The notes below the pieces were generated by a model. The model made no database searches, was not told the DNA's origin, and worked only from the letters and a program-made list of their open reading frames with translations. The translations under genes and the position numbers were made by a program. Below, one piece after another: positions 24,860-33,386 of a DNA stretch of 64,000 nt (positions are counted from its first letter, which is position 1; each line of letters opens with the position of its first letter). Source of the stretch: Pseudaestuariivita rosea (lineage in GTDB: Bacteria > Pseudomonadota > Alphaproteobacteria > Rhodobacterales > Rhodobacteraceae). The stretch covers positions 1-64,000 of the forward strand of contig NZ_JACNMP010000001.1 of assembly GCF_017592335.1 (NCBI RefSeq), read 5' to 3'.

Positions 24860-25617
24860 TGCCCGCGCCTGATCTGAAAATCGAACAGGGGCAGGTTGGT
24901 CTGCGTGTCGTCAACCTGCGCAAAAGCTATCGCAAAAAGCTGGTAATTCGCGATGTCAGCCTAAAACTGGACCGAGGCGAGGTCGTAGCGCTTTTGGGTC
25001 CGAACGGATCGGGCAAAACGACATGCTTTTATTCGATTGCCGGACTGATCAATCCCGAAGGGGGTCAGGTTTTGATCGACGGGCGTGATGTCACCAACTT
25101 CCCCATGTATCGCCGCGCCAAGCTGGGCATCGGATATCTGCCGCAGGAAATGTCAATCTTTCGCGGGATGACAGTCGAAGACAACATCGCCGCCATTCTT
25201 GAGATTACAGTCGACGACAGGCACAAACGCCGCGAACGGCTGGAAGAGCTGCTGTCAGAGTTTTCTATCGAACATCTGCGGCGCGCCTCAGCCTTGGCGC
25301 TGTCTGGTGGTGAACGGCGGCGCGTTGAAATCGCCCGCTGTCTGGCGGCAAATCCGAAATATCTGTTACTGGACGAACCCTTTGCCGGGGTCGACCCGAT
25401 TGCGGTTGGCGAAATTCGCGGGCTGGTTTCCGATCTGAAAAAACGCGGTATTGGTGTACTGATCACCGATCACAACGTCCGTGAAACGCTGGAAATCGTC
25501 GATCGTGCCTATATTTTGCATGACGGTCAGGTGCTGATGAGCGGCACAACAGAAGAGGTCGTACAGGACGAAAATGTCCGTCGCGTCTATCTGGGTCAGA
25601 CCTTCCGCATCAGCTAA
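24859..25617 (+). CDS. lptB: LPS export ABC transporter ATP-binding protein
   Basis: The cytoplasmic ATPase of LptB2FG powers extraction of LPS from the inner membrane. The 252-residue protein has Walker A GPNGSGKT (47-54), the Q loop GYLPQEMSIFRGMTVEDN, signature LSGGERRRVEIAR, Walker B LLLDEPFAGVDP and the H-loop ITDHNVRE. Start ATG at 24859 overlaps the lptA stop. In many proteobacteria rpoN follows; here hpf does, with a 356-nt spacer. Confidence 0.97.
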   Translation: MPAPDLKIEQGQVGLRVVNLRKSYRKKLVIRDVSLKLDRGEVVALLGPNGSGKTTCFYSIAGLINPEGGQVLIDGRDVTNFPMYRRAKLGIGYLPQEMSIFRGMTVEDNIAAILEITVDDRHKRRERLEELLSEFSIEHLRRASALALSGGERRRVEIARCLAANPKYLLLDEPFAGVDPIAVGEIRGLVSDLKKRGIGVLITDHNVRETLEIVDRAYILHDGQVLMSGTTEEVVQDENVRRVYLGQTFRIS

Positions 25618-25973
25618 ATTAATCAGTTCAAAATATTTCCACAGAAAACTGCGAAAACTAACGCAAAATTTCCTTATTCTGACGACACGTTGACGATTGA
25701 ACCTGTATGACGCCGCTAAAGTCCGGCCGATCACGACATAAGACCAAAAGCACAGCGCCCAGGCGCCTTAGATCAAGGAATAGATTGACATTACCCGCCT
25801 AGATGACACCAACTATATGGGATGCATGAGGAAACCCAATTCCACGCAAGACCAGTTCAGACAGGTCTTGCATTGCCAGCAGATGCATTTGCGTTTGGAT
25901 GGCCAAATGCGTCTCATATTTAGCGCTGCCCGTACCGATCCGTCGGGCCGCTTGTCATTTGCAGGGAGGTAAA
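25618..25973. other. hpf leader region, no gene seen
   Basis: This 356-nt region between lptB and hpf has no supported frame. It contains two neighbouring hairpins near its 3' end (25846-25871 and 25882-25913) within the probable hpf leader. No rpoN is present. A TTGACA at 25785-25790 could be a -35, but I see no matching -10 at normal spacing. Confidence 0.6.
25846..25913 (+). repeat. Two tandem hairpins in the hpf 5' leader
   Basis: GCAAGACC (25846-25853) pairs with GGTCTTGC (25864-25871), 8 bp perfect. GATGCATTTG (25882-25891) pairs with CAAATGCGTC (25904-25913), 10 bp with one T-G wobble. They lie 60-128 nt before the hpf ATG. Confidence 0.5.
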
Positions 25974-26549
25974 ATGCGTTATCAGATCACCGGAAAACAG
26001 ATTGATATTGGCGATGCTCTTCAGACGCATGTGAAGACCGAACTTGGGTCTGTCGTCGACAAATACGCAGAACGTCCGACAGACGCCAATGTGATCTTTT
26101 CAAAAAGCGGCCATGAATATGTGTGTGAAGCGACAATTCATCTTTCCACGGGTTTGACCGCCCAGGCCAAGGCCCATTCGCATGATATCTATCCCGCGTT
26201 TGAAGACTGCTGCGACAAGATGGAAAAACAGCTGCGCCGCTATAAGCGCCGCCTGAAAGATCATCATCGCAACAGATCACAACCGGTTGAACAATTCGGC
26301 GCGTCATCATATATCCTGGCTTCATCGGACAGCGCAGAAGAAAGTGAAACTGACACACTGCAACCCATGATCATAGCTGAAATGGAAACGAAGATCCCTT
26401 CGCTTTCCGTTGGTGAGGCAGTCATGCAAATGGAATTGGCAGGGGCGCCGGTTCTGGTTTTCAAAAACGAAGGTAAATCCGGGTTAAACGTCGTATATCG
26501 CCGTGATGATGGCAATATCGGATGGATTGATCCACAAAACGCAACCTAA
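25974..26549 (+). CDS. hpf: Ribosome hibernation promoting factor, long form
   Basis: The 191-residue protein has an N-terminal S30AE/RaiA domain (MRYQITGKQIDIGDALQ, then HDIYPAFEDCCDKMEKQLRRYKRRL) and a C-terminal dimerisation domain (SVGEAVMQMELAGAPVLVFKN and GNIGWIDP), the long HPF that pairs ribosomes into 100S dimers in stationary phase. The ATG at 25974 has a perfect GGGAGGT ribosome site (25964-25970); a frame opening at 25899 is rejected. ptsN follows 32 nt later. Confidence 0.95.
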   Translation: MRYQITGKQIDIGDALQTHVKTELGSVVDKYAERPTDANVIFSKSGHEYVCEATIHLSTGLTAQAKAHSHDIYPAFEDCCDKMEKQLRRYKRRLKDHHRNRSQPVEQFGASSYILASSDSAEESETDTLQPMIIAEMETKIPSLSVGEAVMQMELAGAPVLVFKNEGKSGLNVVYRRDDGNIGWIDPQNAT

Positions 26550-26581
26550 AGCGGTTCGCCGCGACAAACAGACTGTATGGC

Positions 26582-27046
26582 ATGGAACTGGTAGATCTTC
26601 TTAACCCCAACGCAATCAAAGTCATTGGACAAGTCAGCAGTAAGAAACGACTGTTCAAAGACATCGGTGAAGTTGCCGAAAGTGCCTACGGTCTGGCTGC
26701 GCCCGCGATCCTGGATGCGCTTCTTGATCGCGAAAGCCTTGGACCGACCGGTGTTGGGCATGGTGTTGCCCTGCCACATGCGCGTGTTGATGGGATTGAC
26801 CGGGTCGTGGGTATTTTTCTGAGGCTGGAAAAACCGATGGACTTCGACTCGGTCGACCGACTGCCTGTTGATCTGGTCTTTGCGCTGCTGGCCCCGCTTG
26901 GGTGTGGGGTCGAACATCTTCGTGCCCTAGCTTTGGTGTCCCGCACGATGCGGGATGCGTCGCTATGCGCCAAGCTGCGGTCGAACGACGACGCCGCAAT
27001 CCTGCACGCTATTCTGACTGAGGGTCCTGCGTCACAAGCGGCGTAG
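26582..27046 (+). CDS. ptsN: PTS IIA-like nitrogen-regulatory protein
   Basis: EIIA-Ntr is the phosphoacceptor of the nitrogen phosphotransferase system, which regulates potassium transport and nitrogen- or carbon-related targets. The 154-residue protein has the EIIA fold and the phosphorylated His in GVALPHARVDG (about residue 64). It is placed after hpf as usual. Its last 38 nt overlap the 3' end of the convergent sulfotransferase gene. Confidence 0.95.
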   Translation: MELVDLLNPNAIKVIGQVSSKKRLFKDIGEVAESAYGLAAPAILDALLDRESLGPTGVGHGVALPHARVDGIDRVVGIFLRLEKPMDFDSVDRLPVDLVFALLAPLGCGVEHLRALALVSRTMRDASLCAKLRSNDDAAILHAILTEGPASQAA

Positions 27047-28457
27047 GTTTCCAATCGTCGAACCCGAAGGCGATGTAGTCTTTCTGATAGGCCGCGCGCA
27101 CGGCGGTCTCAATCTGCTGATCATAGATCGTGGATAGCTTAAAGCGGCTTGGCAGTGGCTCGGGCTTATAGTCCGGATTTGGCAACAAAAGACTGTCCGT
27201 CAGATATGTCAGCCCTGCCGCAATATTATCTTCGCGGATCAGTATATCGGGCACGACGGCCTGTGACATACCCTGCAGGATATGGCTTTGACTGGCCCAG
27301 GCTGGATCGACACGAATGCCAGTCTGCGCATTCAGATTGGCTTTCACGAACGTCAGATATCCCAAGAATGCAGTCTTGTGATCGGCCTTGGTATAGGTCT
27401 TATCCGGATTATTCTTTGGGATGGGCAGCTTATAGTATTGCCGCAGATGCTGGCGGATCGCCGGATAGCAGTCCGGACCGCGCCTAAGGATATGGCGGCA
27501 GAACGATGTATAGGCGCGCGCAACAGGATGGCGTAGCACCGTAAAGGCCAAGTGTGACCCGTGCGTTTCCTTCCACCTTTTCAGCTTTTTCTGCTGAAAT
27601 CCGGTTTGCAGTTCTTCGACCGACGTCCCATCAACCTTGGACATCCATGTCTTGATCGCCTCATTCGGTCCGCCCGCGATGGGCAGATACAACAGCGGCG
27701 CGGTTGTGGTGGTGATGTAAGACGGGACATTCGGGCCGCGCCGAGGTTCGAAATTGGGCGGTTTGAACAGATCGAAAATCTCAAGCGTTGCTTCGACCTG
27801 ATCGTAGTTTTCTATTTTATCCTTCAGGGGCTGGGGGTTCTGCTTTTTCAGCTTTGTTGACAGCTTGTCCAGACGATCCTCAATCCCAAGATATCCCGCC
27901 AATCCGTTGATAACCTGCACATCATTCAGGTCGTCGTAATCCAGAAAAAACGCCGTCTGACCGGTTTTCTGCAGTTGTGATTTGATGTGGCCGTAGAATG
28001 CGTTCAGTTCATCCAGATACGCAGAGAGCGCATCTTGATCGAAGTGTATTTTTGCGGATTTGCGATATTTGGCATTCGTCAGCTTCCACTGATCCGTCTT
28101 ACGCGCAATTTCGCGTGACACAAAACTGTCCAGCGGATTTCGCGTCAGAACGATCTTTGCACAAGCGGGGTCCGTCAGACACTGATCCATGATCCGTGGA
28201 TCGTGATCCTGAAAATACCGAAACCCGCCCAGGCCATCATCGGCCTTTATCGCATCCAATAAGGCCTGCGGATTGCTTTGACGGTCTTCCAGCGTCATAC
28301 CCAACAGGCTGTCATGTTTTGGATAGCCGATGAAACTGGGATTGAAGGCCTCACCAAAACAGGTCACGCCAGCAAAGGCATTCAGATAGCTTTCCAGCAG
28401 GTTCGACCCCGTACGCATCCCGGCAAACATTACAAAATAGTCAAATTTTTCAGCCAT
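27009..28457 (-). CDS. Two-part sulfotransferase
   Basis: The 482-residue protein looks like two sulfotransferase units in one chain. The N-terminal half resembles the LPS/NodH-type sulfotransferases: PAPS loop MFAGMRTGSNLLESYLN at about 9-25 and KIVLTRNPLDSFVSREIA at about 100-117. The C-terminal half (about 245-480) has LAFTVLRHPVARAYTSFCRH, the 3'-phosphate element of Sulfotransfer_2 proteins, preceded by YLPIAGGPNEAIKTWMSK, which aligns with the PAPS loop but lacks its usual Lys/Arg-x-Gly-Ser/Thr-Thr form. It immediately follows the GT14-like gene (start next to that stop) and probably sulfates the glycan made by this operon. Confidence 0.8.
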   Translation of the reverse strand: MAEKFDYFVMFAGMRTGSNLLESYLNAFAGVTCFGEAFNPSFIGYPKHDSLLGMTLEDRQSNPQALLDAIKADDGLGGFRYFQDHDPRIMDQCLTDPACAKIVLTRNPLDSFVSREIARKTDQWKLTNAKYRKSAKIHFDQDALSAYLDELNAFYGHIKSQLQKTGQTAFFLDYDDLNDVQVINGLAGYLGIEDRLDKLSTKLKKQNPQPLKDKIENYDQVEATLEIFDLFKPPNFEPRRGPNVPSYITTTTAPLLYLPIAGGPNEAIKTWMSKVDGTSVEELQTGFQQKKLKRWKETHGSHLAFTVLRHPVARAYTSFCRHILRRGPDCYPAIRQHLRQYYKLPIPKNNPDKTYTKADHKTAFLGYLTFVKANLNAQTGIRVDPAWASQSHILQGMSQAVVPDILIREDNIAAGLTYLTDSLLLPNPDYKPEPLPSRFKLSTIYDQQIETAVRAAYQKDYIAFGFDDWKPTPLVTQDPQSE

Positions 28458-30158
28458 CTAGCGTTGACCTGATGCGGATCTTGGTGGGTTGACATAGCGT
28501 CGGCGCGGCAGATCGTTCAATGGAAAATCCCCCATCAGATAGGGGTGCATACCATCATTTTTCAGCTTCTGCAGAAACGCGCCCAGTTGCGAAAGATCGG
28601 CCAGTTTGGGGCTTTCCAGCACAGGCCTGGACGGCATTTTAGCATTTTCGTCCAAAATAATCCGTAGACAGTCCAACGGCGCCGAGGTGAATTCGGCCAA
28701 AGACCATATCCGATACGTCGCCCGTGTATCGGGGTGCCGCAGACGATCCAGAAACGCCCGTTCTGTCTTTTGCAAAAGGGCGGCCTTGGCGCGGATGGTC
28801 GAAAAATCCTGATCCGAATTCAGCAGATCAACGGCCCAAGCGCCGCTGATGACCGAGATATGCGCATTCTGATCCCGCGCCATCAGTTCAGTGACATGCT
28901 GCTGATCTTCGGGGCCGAATTTAAAGGCCTGATGCTGACCGCGGGTGTTCCAGATCAGATTGATCAAAAAATCCTCGGACGCGTAATCACGTATCTTGAC
29001 GTTGTCCGACAGGCCGCCCGCAAAGACTTTCTGCTGCCCCTGGAATTCGACGCGATCAGGGTGGAAAAGATGCCCATGCGGCGAAAGGCCAGTGGCCGAC
29101 GTCAGCCATTGATCGAAATTGGTGATGACCGAGTCAAACCCCTGAAAGACATAGTATTTATCACTTGTGACACCGTTTTCCCGGCCCCTGATCGGGAACC
29201 GGCTTTGCATGCGCAGACCAGGTCGCCCCCTGGTTCTGCGCACAACGGCTTTTTCGAAGACCCGGTCAATTTTTTGCGGCATCGGGTCTGATCGTCGCGT
29301 GAACTCAGACGGCGGGGCCAGGAATTCACGATAAAGCCTGTCTGCCGCTGGCCAGATCTTGCGTGCGATAAAGCAATCGGACCGGCGCAGAAGCGGCAAA
29401 TGATCATCGTAAAAAATATGCGGCTTGCCCTGAAAATCGAATTTTGACAGGGTCAGTGACCGGCTTTCAATCGTTTTGGAATGTTTGCGAACAAGGGTCT
29501 GAAAATAGCTTTCATCCGGAATCCATGTCTTTGAAAAATAACGATCATACCCGGCACGCTGATCATCGTGCAGGATGTTGGAAAGTGTTTTGGCCGTCAA
29601 ACACCACCATTGCGATCCCAGGTGCAGCACCAGATCAGAGGGCGTTTTTCGTTTGATCCCCAACCTGCGCTGCAGCTGAACCGCACGGTCGAAAATCCAT
29701 CGCTGCTGCTTCCACGAAAATGGGAAATAAAGAGTAAAGCGTTCTTTGTGCAGGCCGCCCATTGTCCAGGGCACATCTTCGACCGACGCACTTTCGATGA
29801 AATCTGTTGTTGGATGTTTTGACAAATAGTCCCTGAATTCCGAAACAGGCCGAAGAGGTAAACAAGACCCGGACGATAAAAGAACATGGCCAAGGTCCGG
29901 ATAACGGTCCAACAATATCTGACCAGCCATTTGACCGGCCGCGACCAAACCCCAGGTGCCCCATTCGCATCGAAATTTCTGGAACATTGTGACGTTGGGC
30001 AGATCATCAAGCGCGCGTTGCAATCGGTCAAAGTCAGGCTGGGCCACAGCACTGTCGACATGAATGGCGACGGGGCAATCCTGGTTGGCCCAGTGGCGCG
30101 CGATCTGTTCGGCCCGATCAAACGCGGTGTGCACCAACATGATGACGCCAACTGTCAC
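28458..30158 (-). CDS. GT14-like glycosyltransferase (paralogue of 7814-9391)
   Basis: The 566-residue protein shares the motifs of the enzyme at 7814-9391: IHVDS, CEWGTWGLV, SGSCLPLRP, GSQWWCL, KTWIPDESYFQTLVR and FIARKI, marking the GT14 core-2/I-branching type in residues 1-270. The C-terminal half (about 300-566) is a distinct domain with VISGAWAVDLLNS. It transfers a sugar to an unknown surface glycan. It lies 13 nt after the GT2 gene at 30172 and ends exactly where the sulfotransferase gene begins, so the pair is coupled. Confidence 0.82.
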   Translation of the reverse strand: MTVGVIMLVHTAFDRAEQIARHWANQDCPVAIHVDSAVAQPDFDRLQRALDDLPNVTMFQKFRCEWGTWGLVAAGQMAGQILLDRYPDLGHVLLSSGSCLPLRPVSEFRDYLSKHPTTDFIESASVEDVPWTMGGLHKERFTLYFPFSWKQQRWIFDRAVQLQRRLGIKRKTPSDLVLHLGSQWWCLTAKTLSNILHDDQRAGYDRYFSKTWIPDESYFQTLVRKHSKTIESRSLTLSKFDFQGKPHIFYDDHLPLLRRSDCFIARKIWPAADRLYREFLAPPSEFTRRSDPMPQKIDRVFEKAVVRRTRGRPGLRMQSRFPIRGRENGVTSDKYYVFQGFDSVITNFDQWLTSATGLSPHGHLFHPDRVEFQGQQKVFAGGLSDNVKIRDYASEDFLINLIWNTRGQHQAFKFGPEDQQHVTELMARDQNAHISVISGAWAVDLLNSDQDFSTIRAKAALLQKTERAFLDRLRHPDTRATYRIWSLAEFTSAPLDCLRIILDENAKMPSRPVLESPKLADLSQLGAFLQKLKNDGMHPYLMGDFPLNDLPRRRYVNPPRSASGQR

Positions 30159-30171
30159 GCCAAACCTCCTT

Positions 30172-31209
30172 TTACGCCCAGTTGCCCTTGGACATTAATC
30201 CAAGAACCTCAAGTTGTCTCCAATTGGCGTATTTTTCGGACTGATCGCACCAGATTTCAGGCGGCTTCTGCAGGTTTTCAGCATATCCCTGATATTCGCG
30301 GCTGGCGGCATAGTGTTCTTTGCGTTCAAGTTCTTCGGCGGCTTTGTCGATGAAATCATCCAGAAACTTAGCATGCAGCAGGCAGCCAGACGTTTTTTCA
30401 CCGCCCCATTGATCGTAAACCAGGTTCAGCCCGCGCGGCAAAAGCATATGGGTCGAGCTGGCATAGGCATAGCGTCGGTTCCATTTCACCAGTGGAATTT
30501 TATTCAAAGCGGGAGCCAGTGCAGGTTCGTCACTAAAAAACACACGCGCCCGCGGTCCGCCTTGGATCCAAAGGTTCCCGTAAAGCGAATTCTTTGAGAT
30601 GGTGTAGTTGCCGGTATCAAACCACTGCAGAATCTCAAACGGGCTTTGATCGGGCTGATAGGCTGTCTGCCCCACCGTACCCTTTGGATACATGTCCAGA
30701 ACCAGGGTGCCAAAGGACCGGATGGACGATGCATCAAGCCAGTCTGTCAGCGCTTGAATAGGGCGCGTATCACAGAACGGATAGACCAGAAATTCATCGG
30801 CATCGACGACCAGTGTCCAGTGGCCGTGGGCATATTTTTTCTGCAGCCATAACAGCCAGTCCACACCAAACCGCGACCGCTTATAGCTGCCCTTTGCGCT
30901 CCAGACGGACACATCAGATTGATCGGCCAGAAAATCAGGTGTTCCATCGTCGCTTTCATTATCAACGATGATAAAATGGTTAATCCCCATGTCTCGGTAA
31001 TATTTCAGAAAAAATGGCAAACGAACCCGCTCATTCCGTACGGTAGAAAACAGCAGAATATCGTCAGGCGCGATTGATTTTGTTTTATCCGAAAGGCCAA
31101 GCAGCTGCTTTCGTTTACGCCAGGCCCGCAAAAGGAAGCGCTTTCTTCGCAGACGCAACTGATATGCCTTTACGGGATTCACAACAAACCTTGTACGGAA
31201 CGGATACAC
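30172..31209 (-). CDS. Glycosyltransferase family 2 protein (Glyco_tranf_2_4 type)
   Basis: The 345-residue protein opens with a basic region and then the GT-A core: LFSTVRNERVRLPFFLKYY, FIIVDNESDDGT and the metal-binding DADEFLVYP (about 136-144). This is the PF13704 type common in marine alphaproteobacteria, seen with sulfotransferases and capsule genes. No membrane helix. It is 19 nt downstream of the GT4 gene on the same strand. Confidence 0.83.
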   Translation of the reverse strand: MYPFRTRFVVNPVKAYQLRLRRKRFLLRAWRKRKQLLGLSDKTKSIAPDDILLFSTVRNERVRLPFFLKYYRDMGINHFIIVDNESDDGTPDFLADQSDVSVWSAKGSYKRSRFGVDWLLWLQKKYAHGHWTLVVDADEFLVYPFCDTRPIQALTDWLDASSIRSFGTLVLDMYPKGTVGQTAYQPDQSPFEILQWFDTGNYTISKNSLYGNLWIQGGPRARVFFSDEPALAPALNKIPLVKWNRRYAYASSTHMLLPRGLNLVYDQWGGEKTSGCLLHAKFLDDFIDKAAEELERKEHYAASREYQGYAENLQKPPEIWCDQSEKYANWRQLEVLGLMSKGNWA

Positions 31210-31228
31210 AAATATAGCTGTATCGTTA

Positions 31229-32434
31229 TCAAGGCCCTAAGGTTTTTTTGAAGTGATCCGGCCAGTTTGGCATTTTTATTGGTGATTTTCCCATATCGCT
31301 ACATACCGCATGATGGATTGCCGCTGCCCACGCTTGTGCTGTCATGTCATTCATGAAGACCGGATAATCGCCAAGAACTTCCCGAAAAACGGGCAGGTCT
31401 GAACAAATGGCTGGCGTTCCAAGCAAGGCCGCTTCGGCAGCAGGCAGACCGAAGCCTTCGGCCAAGCTGGGGAAAAGCAACGCTTTGGCATTTTGTATCA
31501 GTGCGGCAACCGCCGTATCTGACAGGCCCGATAATTGGTAAACGCCTTTCGGTTTGGCGGCTAAACGACGGAAAACCGCTTCATTTGCCCAGCCCTTTGC
31601 GCCAACGATCAGCAATGTTGCAGGTGGCGCATGTTGTTCCCAGACATCCAGAAGCAGTGCGTGGTTTTTACGTGGTTCAACCGTTCCCAAGATTATGAAG
31701 TAAGGCTGCGTCAGATCGAAATCACTTGGCAAAGCTGCCCGATCAGGCCGCGGCATATCAACACCAAGATGGGCGACAATGGCCGGTGGAACGTGACCTA
31801 TCTGTTGAAAGTGCCGCTCGACGTTCTGTTGGGTGTCGTAAGAGTTATAGATGACCTGATCGGCATAGCGGCTAATGCGCTTTAACATATGAAGAAATTT
31901 TTGCGGGGCCTCCGGCGTCTGAAATTGTGGGTAATCCAGCGGGATCGCATCATGGACGAAAATATGAGTCGACCCACCGGATATGTTTGCCGCGGCCATC
32001 AGCACAGAATCAGACAGGTTCGAATGTGCGACGTTCCAATATTGCGTGCCAGCGGGCAATTGGTTGAAGGTTTTATTGGCTGATCTGCTGCGAAAAACGG
32101 AAACGTGGCGGACAAAAGCTTCGGCTCGTCCGCGGGTTTGGTTCTTTGGCCATGCCACCCGCGACAGCAAATCGATGTCGCCCCAATCATTTCTGGTGAT
32201 CGCAACTTCGACCTTTGTTAGACCGTCTTTATCCAACAGAATAAACCCAAAAGCGCTTTTGATCAGGCCGAACAGCGGGACGTCATCGGAAATCATGTGC
32301 CGCAGATAGGCCAGTTCGACCCGGTCCACCCCGGTCAGCTGATGACCCGCGCGCGAGATCAGGCGCGTCAGGTCAAGGCACCGGGCAGATGGTCTATTTG
32401 TCGTAATGTCCGTTTTGGTGCCAGCGCCAGGCAT
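31229..32434 (-). CDS. Glycosyltransferase family 4 protein
   Basis: The 401-residue GT-B enzyme has the two halves of the fold: an N-terminal domain with VRHVSVFRS and FVHDAIPLDYPQF, and a C-terminal nucleotide-sugar domain with ILGTVEPRKNHALLLDVWE and the GT4 signature PSLAEGFGLPAAEAALLGTP. Substrates are unknown. The first codons overlap the 3' end of galE by 41 nt; no better start is seen near, but the true start may lie slightly later. Confidence 0.85.
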   Translation of the reverse strand: MPGAGTKTDITTNRPSARCLDLTRLISRAGHQLTGVDRVELAYLRHMISDDVPLFGLIKSAFGFILLDKDGLTKVEVAITRNDWGDIDLLSRVAWPKNQTRGRAEAFVRHVSVFRSRSANKTFNQLPAGTQYWNVAHSNLSDSVLMAAANISGGSTHIFVHDAIPLDYPQFQTPEAPQKFLHMLKRISRYADQVIYNSYDTQQNVERHFQQIGHVPPAIVAHLGVDMPRPDRAALPSDFDLTQPYFIILGTVEPRKNHALLLDVWEQHAPPATLLIVGAKGWANEAVFRRLAAKPKGVYQLSGLSDTAVAALIQNAKALLFPSLAEGFGLPAAEAALLGTPAICSDLPVFREVLGDYPVFMNDMTAQAWAAAIHHAVCSDMGKSPIKMPNWPDHFKKTLGP

Positions 32435-33377
32435 CTTTGATCATCACCTGCAGGTTCGAACGTTCTGGTTGCCATCCTAGCTCGCGGATGGCGCGTTCGC
32501 TACCGGATACCAGCTTTATGCAGTCCCCTGCACGCCGGTCGCCTTCGACGAATGGAACCTCTTTATTCGTGACACTGCGACTGTGATCAATCACCTCGCG
32601 CACAGAAAAGCCGCGGCCAGTTCCAAGGTTGAAGACACGGCTGTCTTTGCCATTTTCCAGCCATTTGACGCCAAGAACATGGGCATCGACCAGATCCATC
32701 ACATGCACATAGTCCCGAATGCAGGTACCATCATCGGTATCGTAATCGGTGCCATAGATTGTCAGGGCGTCACGTTTGCCGTCGATGGCATCCAGCATCA
32801 ATGGGATCAGGTGCGTTTCGGGCTGATGGAATTCGCCAACCTCACTGTCGGGATCGGCGCCCGCCACGTTGAAATAGCGAAAGATGACGTGTTTCAGGTC
32901 AAAAGCTGCTTCGAAATCGCGCAAGATATCTTCGATCGCACGCTTTGACGCGCCATAGGCGTTGATCGGCGCTTGCTGGCTGTCTTCGTCCAACAAGACG
33001 TTGTCCTGTTCGCCATAAGTCGCGCAGGTCGATGAAAACACGAACTGCTTGCATCCGGCAGCAACCGTCGCTTCGATCAGGGTCAAAGACCCACACACAT
33101 TGTTGCGCCAGTATTTGCCGGGGTCCTGCATGCTTTCGCCCACCTGGCTGAAGGCGGCAAAATGCATGACAGCTTCCGGTTTATACTTTTCAAAGACCTC
33201 GCCCAATCTGGTGCGATCCGTCAGGTCGCCCTGTTCCAGTGGACCGAATTTAACCGCATCAGCCCAACCGGTGCTAAGATTGTCGTAAGTGACAGGCGTA
33301 TAGCCCGCCGCCCTAAGCGCTTTGCAGGCGTGCGAACCGATATAACCCGCACCCCCGGTTACCAGGATATTCTTCAC
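32394..33377 (-). CDS. galE: UDP-glucose 4-epimerase
   Basis: GalE interconverts UDP-glucose and UDP-galactose (or the N-acetyl forms). The 327-residue SDR protein has the NAD-binding GGAGYIGSH at residues 7-15, the catalytic SSTCATYGE segment and YGASK (Tyr-x3-Lys), and the C-terminal GDRRAGDC motif. It follows galU by 9 nt, an evident pair supplying UDP-Glc and UDP-Gal to the glycosyltransferases of the operon. Confidence 0.96.
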   Translation of the reverse strand: MKNILVTGGAGYIGSHACKALRAAGYTPVTYDNLSTGWADAVKFGPLEQGDLTDRTRLGEVFEKYKPEAVMHFAAFSQVGESMQDPGKYWRNNVCGSLTLIEATVAAGCKQFVFSSTCATYGEQDNVLLDEDSQQAPINAYGASKRAIEDILRDFEAAFDLKHVIFRYFNVAGADPDSEVGEFHQPETHLIPLMLDAIDGKRDALTIYGTDYDTDDGTCIRDYVHVMDLVDAHVLGVKWLENGKDSRVFNLGTGRGFSVREVIDHSRSVTNKEVPFVEGDRRAGDCIKLVSGSERAIRELGWQPERSNLQVMIKDAWRWHQNGHYDK

Positions 33378-33386
33378 TATTTCGAT

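Noticed and set aside
25785-25818. Sigma-70 promoter for hpf
   Set aside because: TTGACA is present but the only TATATG-like box is 23 bp away, too far for a normal promoter.
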